A stretch of DNA of 14,706 nt, taken from assembly GCA_017475845.1 (NCBI GenBank), contig JAFVEU010000209.1, positions 1 through 14,706 of the forward strand. Reading direction: 5' to 3'. The first letter of the stretch is position 1. Every line of letters starts with the position of its first letter. The DNA comes from Lachnospiraceae bacterium (lineage in GTDB: Bacteria > Bacillota > Clostridia > Lachnospirales > Lachnospiraceae). Under the pieces are notes generated by a model. It was not told where the DNA came from, did no database searches, and saw only the letters and a program-made list of their open reading frames with translations. Made by a program: the position numbers and the translations under genes. Below are positions 1-5,469 of this stretch, in pieces.

Positions 1-512
1 TTGAAAAAGCGGCAAAGGACATAATTGCAGATCCAAACGCCATATACGGTTTTTCACCGGATCCCGCCTCCGACAGGCTCGGGGAATTTGCCTCCTATGA
101 CTGGTCGGATCCGCTGGTGGTCTGGAAGGCAAGACAGGACAGGATAGAATACCTGCAGCAGGATAAAGTACTGATAGGCATATATGCGGAAATGAAGCTT
201 CAGGGTAAGTCCGTGGAGGAAACAGCCCGGGAGGTAAGCCGTATGAGAAATGTGCTGCGGCTTCAGTCCTACGATAATGACCCTGTGGGACTTGCAAAGG
301 TTAAGGCAAGCAACCTTAAAACATACGGAAACGAGGAGGGTCCGACGGCGGATTCCCTCTATAAGAAGTACGGTTCATGGGAGAGAGTACTTGAGAAAGC
401 CTTTTCAACAAACATGGGTATGGATGCCTGCCTTGGTTTATTTGACGATAATTATCCGCGATATATACTGCTGGGGGAAGTGCCGGCTGAAGTGGGTGCG
501 GCTGCCGAATAA
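1..512 (+). CDS. C-terminal part of an unrecognised protein (5' truncated by window edge)
   Basis: The reading frame is already open at position 3 and stays open to a TAA at 510-512, so this is about the last 169 residues of a longer protein. The first in-frame start-like codon is a GTG at 117, but the residues before it look equally coding (for example YGFSPDPASDRLGEF and a following DWSDP), so a start there is unlikely. The visible part is soluble, mixed helical and rich in charged and aromatic residues, with segments such as LKTYGNEEGPTADSLYKKYG and NMGMDACLGLFDDNY. No membrane segment, repeat or catalytic motif is evident. I have an uncertain memory of similar tails at the C-termini of large secreted or toxin-like Firmicutes proteins, but I cannot name the family or give a function. 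A strong terminator follows, so it ends its transcription unit. Confidence 0.7.
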   Translation, partial: EKAAKDIIADPNAIYGFSPDPASDRLGEFASYDWSDPLVVWKARQDRIEYLQQDKVLIGIYAEMKLQGKSVEETAREVSRMRNVLRLQSYDNDPVGLAKVKASNLKTYGNEEGPTADSLYKKYGSWERVLEKAFSTNMGMDACLGLFDDNYPRYILLGEVPAEVGAAAE

Positions 513-595
513 CGCCGCATAGACCACGTGCCACCACTTTTTAACCGGATCTCTTAAAACAGCTGCTTTATGCCTAAAAGCAATAAAATAGTGAA

Positions 596-655
596 AAAAG
601 GGCATACTTTTCCGACCCGAAGGATGGATTCCGACCGGAAGGTATGCCTTTTTTT
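596..655 (+). terminator. Intrinsic terminator of the left-edge gene
   Basis: The left arm AAAAGGGCATAC (596-607) pairs with GTATGCC (642-648) and the following run of seven T (649-655). The A-rich left flank lets the stem extend into the T run, with one G-U wobble. The loop can pair a little further (TTTTC against GGAAG). It lies 84 nt past the TAA of the upstream gene. It also forms the first unit of the 74-bp repeat array. Confidence 0.75.
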
Positions 656-845
656 GATAAAAACTTCGAAAAAGGGCATAAATGCCCGGCGCGGCTGTCT
701 CAAATGAGCCGGATGGTATGCCTAAGAGCGCAAAAAACGCTTGAAAAGGGCATAGAATTGCAACAGGGATCTTTCAAATGAGCCGGATAGTATGCCTAAG
801 AGCGTCAAAAATGCTTGAAAAGGGCATAAATGCCCGGCGCGGCAC
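600..845. repeat. Degenerate tandem array with exact 74-bp period
   Basis: The heptamer GGGCATA recurs at 600, 674, 748 and 822, exactly 74 bp apart each time. Units 674-747 and 748-821 share long blocks, including CAAATGAGCCGGAT, GTATGCCTAAGAGCG (TATGCCTAAGAGCG in the second) and GCTTGAAAA. Unit 600-673 is more diverged but keeps CCGGA...GGTATGCC and CTTCGAAAA in register. The fourth unit is partial (822-845) and its first 22 bases are identical to the start of the 674 unit. A remote copy may precede 600, since TATGCCTAAAAGCA lies near 569-582. Each unit can pair GGCATA with TATGCC, but only the first has a T tail. The array lies between convergent genes and has no convincing ORF. Confidence 0.8.
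812..835 (-). terminator. Possible weak terminator for the minus-strand HD-GYP gene
   Basis: Read on the minus strand, GGGCA-TTTA-TGCCC (835-822) is a 5-bp hairpin with a 4-base loop, followed by TTTTC and, a few bases later, a second T run. It is the first U-tailed hairpin downstream of the HD-GYP stop codon at 951. The stem is short, so efficiency is doubtful. The same hairpin recurs at 674-687 as part of the 74-bp repeat. Confidence 0.35.
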
Positions 846-863
846 GGCGGCTCCTGCCTTAGG

Positions 864-995
864 AATGCTCATTTCGGCATGCATGCTTCCAGTTCAGGCC
901 GGGGAATGCTCATTCCGGCATGCATGCTTCCAGTTCAGGCCGGGGAATGCTCATTCCGGCATGCATGCTTCCAGCTCAGCCCGGGGAATGGTCAT
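864..995. repeat. Three 41-bp tandem repeats duplicating the 3' end of the HD-GYP gene
   Basis: Units start at 864, 905 and 946 with AATGCTCAT. Copy 1 and copy 2 differ at one position and copy 2 and copy 3 at two. A related partial start, AATGGTCAT, sits at 987. The rightmost unit (946-986) contains the last 36 bases of the minus-strand HD-GYP coding region (951-986), so the array is two extra copies of that gene's end, each with its own TGA in the minus direction. Every unit contains the self-complementary decamer GCATGCATGC. There are no spacers, which excludes CRISPR. Confidence 0.88.
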
Positions 996-1820
996 GAAGA
1001 CCTGTGTTATATCCGGGTCAAGCTGCGTGCCTGCTGCTTTCCCGATGATCTCAATTGCTTCTTCGTGGGTCCGCGCATCCTTGTAGGAGCGGCGCATGGT
1101 GATGGCAGAGTAGGTATCACATACAGCTATTATCCTTGCTGCCATGGGGATTTCGTCTCCGGGGATCCCATAGTAGCCGTTTCCGTCCATCCTTTCATGA
1201 TGATACAGGATCCAGTCCTTGATCTCATCAAAGGATGGAAAGGATCTTAACAGATCCATGGCGATCATCGGATGCAGTCTCATTACCTCCCATTCTTCCG
1301 GATCCAGCTTCCCGGGTTTGTTCAGAATAGCCTCCGTAACCCCAAGCTTTCCAACATCATGCAGCAATGCGGCATATTCAAAATTTACGAAGTTGATGTT
1401 CTCCTTCAGATTGGCAGGTAAATGTTTATACAGACAGGTGCTAAGCATCTGGACATTCCGGCTGTGGCCGTTAAGGTTGGGGTCACGAGCTTCTATAACG
1501 CCGATCAGAGTTTCCGCCACTTCCAGGCTTCGATCCTTAAGCGTATCCACCAGGTAGTACATAAGAAACAGAGCGAGAGAAACAAATATCGCCCCAAAGA
1601 ACAGGATTCCTGCCATAAGTAGATCCGGTTTGCCGGCAAATGCCACCCCCAGATAACCCGCAAGAAAGAAGATCAGCAACAGTAAACCGGATTTTGCCCA
1701 CAAAGGTTCGCGGTGTTTTCCGGAAAGCATTATATCCGTCGAGTTCCGTATAAAGCGGATATATGCGGTTATATTTCCCACCATGATGGCACTGCCAATG
1801 ATTATCAACAATCTGATCAT
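951..1820 (-). CDS. Membrane-anchored HD-GYP-type phosphohydrolase
   Basis: This 289-residue protein has an N-terminal region with about three membrane helices (roughly residues 2-16, 44-63 and 68-92) and an HD-GYP-type domain from about 98 to 277. Visible metal-site motifs are GHSRNV (H119), the HD pair in LLHDVGKLG (H154, D155), HP at 183-184, HHER at 207-210 and DGNGYYG at 212-218, followed by EIPMAARIIAVCD. HD-GYP enzymes usually hydrolyse cyclic di-GMP or related cyclic dinucleotides. Here the signature reads GYY rather than GYP, so substrate specificity is uncertain. I chose the ATG at 1820 over a TTG at 1826 because AGCAGGA lies 7-8 nt upstream of the ATG. The last 36 coding bases are part of a 41-bp tandem repeat that continues past the stop. 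It lies downstream of the ttcA-like gene on the same strand and may share its transcript. Confidence 0.87.
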   Translation of the reverse strand: MIRLLIIIGSAIMVGNITAYIRFIRNSTDIMLSGKHREPLWAKSGLLLLIFFLAGYLGVAFAGKPDLLMAGILFFGAIFVSLALFLMYYLVDTLKDRSLEVAETLIGVIEARDPNLNGHSRNVQMLSTCLYKHLPANLKENINFVNFEYAALLHDVGKLGVTEAILNKPGKLDPEEWEVMRLHPMIAMDLLRSFPSFDEIKDWILYHHERMDGNGYYGIPGDEIPMAARIIAVCDTYSAITMRRSYKDARTHEEAIEIIGKAAGTQLDPDITQVFMTIPRAELEACMPE

Positions 1821-1822
1821 GA

Positions 1823-1912
1823 TCAAATCCTGCTCTTTCTAATATTCATAAGATGTCTGAAGTCTGTTTTTATATCGTCATTTTCCATCGGGTTGATAAC
1901 CGGTGGTCCCAT
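1823..1912 (-). CDS. Possible 29-residue ORF between ttcA-like and HD-GYP genes
   Basis: An ATG at 1912 opens 29 codons ending at TGA 1825-1823, only 2 nt before the HD-GYP ATG at 1820. The peptide begins MGPPVINPMENDDI and ends in the basic stretch MNIRKSRI. The frame is closed upstream by TAG at 1930-1928. A GAAGAAGGGATC sequence directly precedes the ATG and is a mediocre, closely spaced ribosome binding site. Position and coupling with the next gene fit either a small leader peptide or a chance ORF. I recognise no family. An alternative ATG at 1926 in another frame gives only 18 codons. Confidence 0.3.
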   Translation of the reverse strand: MGPPVINPMENDDIKTDFRHLMNIRKSRI

Positions 1913-1932
1913 GATCCCTTCTTCATGCTATG

Positions 1933-2811
1933 TCAATATTCGTCAAGGAAATTGTGGCGGACGCCGTCCTTCTTATATTCTATGACGGTGTCTATGTTCA
2001 CATTCTCAACACTCTTAAAGATATTGGATTCCACAAAGGGATTGGTTTTTTTAAGCTCTGCGATCAGCTTCTTGGTTTCCAGGCGTTTGCTGGTTGTTTC
2101 CTCATCCCGGAAGCCTGAATTGATCTCCGTGAAATGGCAGGCGCATTGGAGAAAGTGAAGATCGTTATGATCCCTCCAGGCGCAGATATCGGCTTCCCGC
2201 ACCAGATAAAGGGGCCTGATAAGCTCCATCCCTTCGAAATTCGTGCTATGAAGCTTTGGCATCATGGTACGGATCTGGGCGCTCTGGAGCATGCTCATAA
2301 GGATCGTCTCTATCACATCATCATAATGGTGCCCCAGGGCTATCTTATTACAGCCCATCTTCTGTGCTTCCCGGTACAGATATCCCCGCCTCATTCTGGC
2401 GCAGAGATAACAGGGACTGTTTTCAATGGTATCCACGGCGTCAAATATCCGGCTCTCAAATATGGTGATGGGGATCCCGAGGGCCGCTGCATTGCTTTCG
2501 ATAAGGTCTCTGTTTTCCTTATTGTATCCCGGATCCATGACGAGAAATGTGAGCTCGAATTCAAACAGCCCGTGGCGTTTGATCTCCTGAAAGAGCTTTG
2601 CCATGAGCATTGAATCTTTACCGCCGGACATGCATACCGCGATGTGGTCACCCTCTTCAATGAGTCTGTATTTTTTGCAGGCTTTGGTAAAAGGTGAAAA
2701 CAGCTTGTAATGAAATTTTTTCTGTATGCTTTCCTCTGCTCTTTTTTGCTTTTCATTTATAACGGTGCCGTCTCCGGAACCGGATCCCCTATCGTAAATG
2801 ATATCCTTCAT
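1933..2811 (-). CDS. TtcA-like ATP-binding (PP-loop) tRNA thiolation protein
   Basis: This 292-residue protein belongs to the adenine-nucleotide alpha-hydrolase (PP-loop) group. The ATP-binding loop is CMSGGKDS (residues 60-67). A CYLC motif (C134, C137) followed by ARMRRGYLY, then GHHYDDVIET (160-169) and a late QCAC (C223, C225), match the TtcA pattern. In TtcA a CxxC pair plus a third cysteine hold the iron-sulfur cluster used to make 2-thiocytidine at tRNA position 32. Related PP-loop proteins in Firmicutes have unproven roles, so the exact target is inferred. About 50 residues precede the core, a little longer than typical. The ATG at 2811 has AAAAGG five bases upstream. A minus-strand promoter and a hairpin-containing leader lie just upstream, divergent from the cobalamin locus. 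Confidence 0.82.
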   Translation of the reverse strand: MKDIIYDRGSGSGDGTVINEKQKRAEESIQKKFHYKLFSPFTKACKKYRLIEEGDHIAVCMSGGKDSMLMAKLFQEIKRHGLFEFELTFLVMDPGYNKENRDLIESNAAALGIPITIFESRIFDAVDTIENSPCYLCARMRRGYLYREAQKMGCNKIALGHHYDDVIETILMSMLQSAQIRTMMPKLHSTNFEGMELIRPLYLVREADICAWRDHNDLHFLQCACHFTEINSGFRDEETTSKRLETKKLIAELKKTNPFVESNIFKSVENVNIDTVIEYKKDGVRHNFLDEY

Positions 2812-2824
2812 AACAGCCTTTTCG

Positions 2825-2852
2825 CTGACAGTCCTATGTCAGTATCTACTGA
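2825..2852 (-). other. Overlapping inverted repeats in the ttcA-like leader
   Basis: Two perfect inverted repeats overlap: CTGACA (2825-2830) with TGTCAG (2837-2842), and TCAGTA (2839-2844) with TACTGA (2847-2852). They share TCAG, so only one can form at a time. In the minus-strand transcript the 6-bp, 6-base-loop hairpin ends about eight bases before the AAAAGG ribosome binding site of the ttcA-like gene. It could affect translation or be a protein-binding palindrome. Function is inference only. Confidence 0.4.
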
Positions 2853-2881
2853 TCTGTGATCCAAATGGATGAATCCCGATC

Positions 2882-2910
2882 ATTATACCACACCGGAGCT
2901 CCGTTATCAC
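2882..2910 (-). promoter_or_regulatory. Promoter for the ttcA-like gene
   Basis: On the minus strand a perfect TATAAT (2887-2882) is preceded by TGG, giving an extended -10. Seventeen bases further upstream is GTGATA (2910-2905), which matches four of six -35 positions. The predicted start near 2875 gives a leader of about 65 nt. Confidence 0.55.
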
Positions 2911-2925
2911 TACAGTTATATGACA

Positions 2926-2954
2926 TTGACGCAGATCTGCCTTTATGATAAATT
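2926..2954 (+). promoter_or_regulatory. Promoter of the cobalamin riboswitch operon
   Basis: TTGACG (2926-2931) matches five of six -35 positions. It is followed after a 17-base spacer by TAAATT (2949-2954), four of six for the -10. Transcription would begin near 2961, just ahead of the riboswitch aptamer. The -35 elements of this and the divergent ttcA-like promoter are 15 bases apart. Confidence 0.5.
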
Positions 2955-2978
2955 AGTGGGTAATTGAAGCTGACGATA

Positions 2979-3146
2979 CAAGGTTCTGCGTGCCGGATAA
3001 AAGGCCCGCAGCCAAGAGGGAAACAGGTGCAAGTCCTGTGCGAACTCGTCACCGTGACAGCGGAATCTGCATACACATATGCCACTGGGAAACCGGGAAG
3101 GCGTATGCAGGTTGTGATGCTTAAGCCGGGAGACCTGCCTGTATCA
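2979..3146 (+). promoter_or_regulatory. Cobalamin riboswitch aptamer
   Basis: The conserved cobalamin (B12-box) landmarks appear in order: AGGTTCTGCG at 2981; a hairpin pairing CTGCG...GCC with GGC...CGCAG (about 2985-3011); AGAGGGAAACAGGTGCAAGT starting near 3015; the B12-box-like GCCACTGGGAAACCGGGAAG at 3081-3100; and AAGCCGGGAGACCTGCCTGT at 3123-3142. This RNA class binds adenosylcobalamin or related cobalamins and lowers expression of synthesis or uptake genes when the ligand is abundant. It sits directly upstream of the cobalamin gene cluster on the same strand. Downstream bases 3149-3178 can form a GTGC...GATCA/TGATC...GCAC hairpin that probably belongs to the expression platform. Outer boundaries are approximate. 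Confidence 0.95.
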
Positions 3147-3180
3147 GGGTGCAGAGGATCACGAGTAACTGATCGCACAA

Positions 3181-3203
3181 GGGGAGGATACTCCCTGTTT
3201 TTT
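3181..3203 (+). terminator. Riboswitch expression-platform terminator
   Basis: GGGAG (3182-3186), GATA loop and CTCCC (3191-3195) form a short GC-rich hairpin followed by TG and six T (3198-3203). It lies about 35 nt past the aptamer and 130 nt before the first gene, so ligand-controlled transcription termination is the likely mechanism. A second U-run (3238-3244) after a weaker stem (CCGTT, 3213-3217, with AGTGG, 3228-3232) might be a backup terminator. Which of the two is switched cannot be decided by eye. Confidence 0.6.
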
Positions 3204-3334
3204 GGCGCGTTACCGTTCTTCTTCGACAGTGGCGGGCTTTTTTTGTTGCCTGCTGAAATAGTAACAGTAAGCCATAACGGTAAAGGAAGCGGCATTTTAA
3301 TGGCGTGGACTTAAAAGATGGCGGGGAGGTAAAT

Positions 3335-4537
3335 ATGAAAAAGATGTTCAGTATGATGGTGATCGCCTGTGTATGTACTGCAGTGCTTGCAGGCTGCGGC
3401 GGCAGCGGGACAGCGCCCGCAGCCGATGCAGGGACGGGAAAGGCAGCGGAGAGCTCCGGGGAAAAGGGGGCTAAGGCTAAGGCCGATGAGGTCGCTGCTC
3501 TTATCGATGCGATCTATGTGCAGGAGAGAACGGATACCACGGATGCGGACTGTAAGGCGGCCAGGGAAGCCTGGGATGCCCTTACGGAGGATGAGAAGGA
3601 GCTGGTGGAGGGAGAGAATGCGGATCCCGATTATTTCGGAAGGGATACGGGAGACGCTTCAAAGGATGACCCGGCCAATGCAGACAATATAGGTGATAAG
3701 GAGATCCTGGTGGTAAGCTTCGGCACCTCCTTTAATGACAGCCGTACCGAGGATATTGGCGGTATCGAGAAGGCCATTGCGGCAGCTTACCCCGACTGGG
3801 CTGTGAGAAGGGCTTTCACCGCCCAGACCATCATCAACCATGTGCAGGCAAGAGACGGAGAGATCATGGACAATATGGATCAGGCCCTTGAGCGCGCCGT
3901 GAAGAACGGGGTTAAGGAGCTTGTCATACAGCCCACCCATCTTATGCACGGTGCGGAATATGATGAGATGAAGGAAACGGCAGATGCTTATGCGGATAAG
4001 TTTGATAAGCTCGTTATATCGGAGCCCCTTTTAGGTGAAGTGGGATCCGATGCAGGAAGCGTAAATGAGGATAAAAAAGCGGTATGTGAGGCTGTGGTCT
4101 CAGAGACCGTAGCTGAGTCCTCCTATGATTCCAGGGAAACAATGGAGGCTGATAAGACAGCCATCGTTTATATAGGCCACGGCACTTCGCATACGGCAAA
4201 GGTCACATATTCACAGATGCAGTCCCAGATGGATGAGCTTGGATATAAGAATGTATTTGTGGGCACCGTTGAAGGAGAACCTGAGGAAACAGCCTGTGAG
4301 AATATCCTTGAAGCAGTTGCCGGCGCAGGTTATACAAAGGTCATCATGAGGCCCCTTATGGTCGTTGCAGGTGATCACGCCAATAACGATATGGCCGGAG
4401 ATGATGAGGATTCCTGGAAGAGCATATTTGATGCCTCCGGTAAGTTTGAAAAGCTTGATATGCAGATCGCGGGCCTTGGCAGGATAAAGGATGTTCAGGC
4501 GAGATATATCGAGCATATAGAAGAGGCGTTAAAGTAA
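3335..4537 (+). CDS. cbiK: Exported lipoprotein CbiK-type sirohydrochlorin chelatase
   Basis: This 400-residue protein starts at an ATG preceded by GGGGAGGT; an upstream in-frame GTG at 3305 lacks such a site. Residues 1-20 are a signal peptide ending in a lipobox, LAGC, with Cys21 as the lipidation site. Residues 51-92 form a small charged helical module (AALIDAI...AREAWDALTEDEKELV) like those in Clostridia surface proteins, followed by a linker. The CbiK domain spans about 123-400: ILVVSFGTSFNDS, RAFTAQTI, HGAEYDE (E208), IGHGTSH (H282) and VAGDHANNDMAGDDEDSWK (H348). These align by eye with the metal-binding Glu and the two His residues (145 and 207) of Salmonella CbiK. CbiK inserts cobalt into sirohydrochlorin in the anaerobic pathway. 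A surface location argues for a different or additional role, as proposed for the periplasmic Desulfovibrio enzyme. It is the first gene after the riboswitch. Confidence 0.9.
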   Translation: MKKMFSMMVIACVCTAVLAGCGGSGTAPAADAGTGKAAESSGEKGAKAKADEVAALIDAIYVQERTDTTDADCKAAREAWDALTEDEKELVEGENADPDYFGRDTGDASKDDPANADNIGDKEILVVSFGTSFNDSRTEDIGGIEKAIAAAYPDWAVRRAFTAQTIINHVQARDGEIMDNMDQALERAVKNGVKELVIQPTHLMHGAEYDEMKETADAYADKFDKLVISEPLLGEVGSDAGSVNEDKKAVCEAVVSETVAESSYDSRETMEADKTAIVYIGHGTSHTAKVTYSQMQSQMDELGYKNVFVGTVEGEPEETACENILEAVAGAGYTKVIMRPLMVVAGDHANNDMAGDDEDSWKSIFDASGKFEKLDMQIAGLGRIKDVQARYIEHIEEALK

Positions 4538-4538
4538 G

Positions 4539-5333
4539 ATGAAAAAAAGATTATTAAGTATTGTCCTAATACTGTCCTTGTTTGCAGCCCTGCTTTCAGG
4601 CTGCGGCAAGGCCGGTAAGGCTGCGATAGAAGACGGCGTATATCTGGCCTCCTTTGACACGGACGGTACCATGTTCCATGTGAACGAGACCCGGAAGGGG
4701 AAAGGGATACTCACGGTAAAGGACGGAGAGATGACGATACATATCGTCATGCCCTCTAAAAACGTGGTAAATCTCTTTTACGGAACCGCGGAAGACGCAA
4801 AGAAGGACGGTGCGGCACTTATTGATCCCGTGGTGGAGGAAGTCACCTATGAGGACGGCACAAGCGAGGAGGTAAATGCCTTTGACCTTCCGGTACCGGA
4901 TCTTGATGAAGAGTATGATGTGGCTCTTATAGGGAAGAAGCAGCAGTGGTATGACCACAAGGTGAAGGTTTCTGATCCGGAGCCCTTTGAGGAAAGTCCG
5001 GAAGCGGGCAAAGCTGCGGAAAAATCTTCCTCCGCGGAAGACAGCATGACTGCGGAGGTGACCCTGACAGGGGGCACAGGCAAAGCCTCCGTCACCTCTC
5101 CCGCAAAGGTCCGGGAGGAGAAGGGCCAGATCATCGCCACGGTAGAGTGGAGCAGTCCCTATTACGATTATATGATCGTCGGGGGACAGAAGTATGAGAG
5201 AGTCAATACGGAAGGTAATTCCGTATTCGAGATACCCATACCCGGATACAATGAGGATTTCACCGTGATCGCTGATACGGTGGCCATGAGCAAGCCTCAT
5301 GAGATAGAGTACGTGCTGAATTTCAGAAAATAA
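4539..5333 (+). CDS. Two-domain lipoprotein, likely metal or tetrapyrrole binding
   Basis: This is a 264-residue protein whose signal peptide ends in LLSGC (lipidated Cys22). Two beta-rich domains follow. Domain one (about 29-140) contains DGTMFHVNETRKGKG, LTVKDGEMTIHI and QQWYDHKV. Domain two (about 166-264) contains VTLTGGTGKASV, VEWSSPYYDYMIVGGQKY and SKPHEIEYVLNF. A Ser/Glu/Ala-rich linker of about 25 residues (146-170) joins them. The style resembles lipoproteins I remember beside heme, iron or cobalamin ABC transporters in Clostridia. The tyrosine-rich YYDYMIVGGQKY is reminiscent of ligand-binding tyrosines in NEAT domains, but I cannot confirm homology. It starts one base after the cbiK stop codon, with only a weak ribosome binding site, so translation is probably coupled to cbiK. 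A terminator follows. The ligand is inferred from context. Confidence 0.75.
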   Translation: MKKRLLSIVLILSLFAALLSGCGKAGKAAIEDGVYLASFDTDGTMFHVNETRKGKGILTVKDGEMTIHIVMPSKNVVNLFYGTAEDAKKDGAALIDPVVEEVTYEDGTSEEVNAFDLPVPDLDEEYDVALIGKKQQWYDHKVKVSDPEPFEESPEAGKAAEKSSSAEDSMTAEVTLTGGTGKASVTSPAKVREEKGQIIATVEWSSPYYDYMIVGGQKYERVNTEGNSVFEIPIPGYNEDFTVIADTVAMSKPHEIEYVLNFRK

Positions 5334-5340
5334 AGGTTAT

Positions 5341-5373
5341 AAGCCCGCAGTCATGACCGATGGTGGGCTTTTG
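5341..5373 (+). terminator. Weak intrinsic terminator between the lipoprotein and btuF-like gene
   Basis: AAGCCCGC (5341-5348) pairs with GTGGGCTT (5363-5370) over eight base pairs, one of them G-U, with a 14-base loop. Only four T follow before a G, so readthrough is likely. It lies 8 nt past the lipoprotein stop codon. The remaining 96 bases before the next gene show no second riboswitch and no convincing promoter. Confidence 0.6.
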
Positions 5374-5469
5374 TGATCAAAGGGAGCTGACGGCTGCAAA
5401 GGCGGCGCGAGTCTCCTCGGGATACGGAGGATTCCGAAGAGATACGGCCGGGGATATGATTATCGGGGC

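Noticed and set aside
864..995. CRISPR-like repeat array
   Set aside because: The 41-bp units abut without spacers and duplicate the end of an adjacent gene.
778..1250. Plus-strand ORFs across the repeats (778-1086 and 879-1250)
   Set aside because: They are made of the tandem repeats and the antisense of the HD-GYP gene, and encode low-complexity Cys/His-rich peptides with no plausible ribosome binding site.
2846..3314. ORFs on both strands over the riboswitch
   Set aside because: The region is fully explained by promoters, the cobalamin aptamer and its terminator; the translations have no protein-like pattern.
3305..3334. Upstream GTG start for the cbiK gene
   Set aside because: It would place ten residues before a good lipoprotein signal peptide and lacks a ribosome binding site, while the ATG at 3335 has GGGGAGGT correctly spaced.
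5374..5469. Second riboswitch or promoter before the btuF-like gene
   Set aside because: No B12-box landmark is present. The only promoter-like pair (TTCCGA and TATGAT, 17-base spacing) has a poor -35 and would start transcription almost at the start codon.
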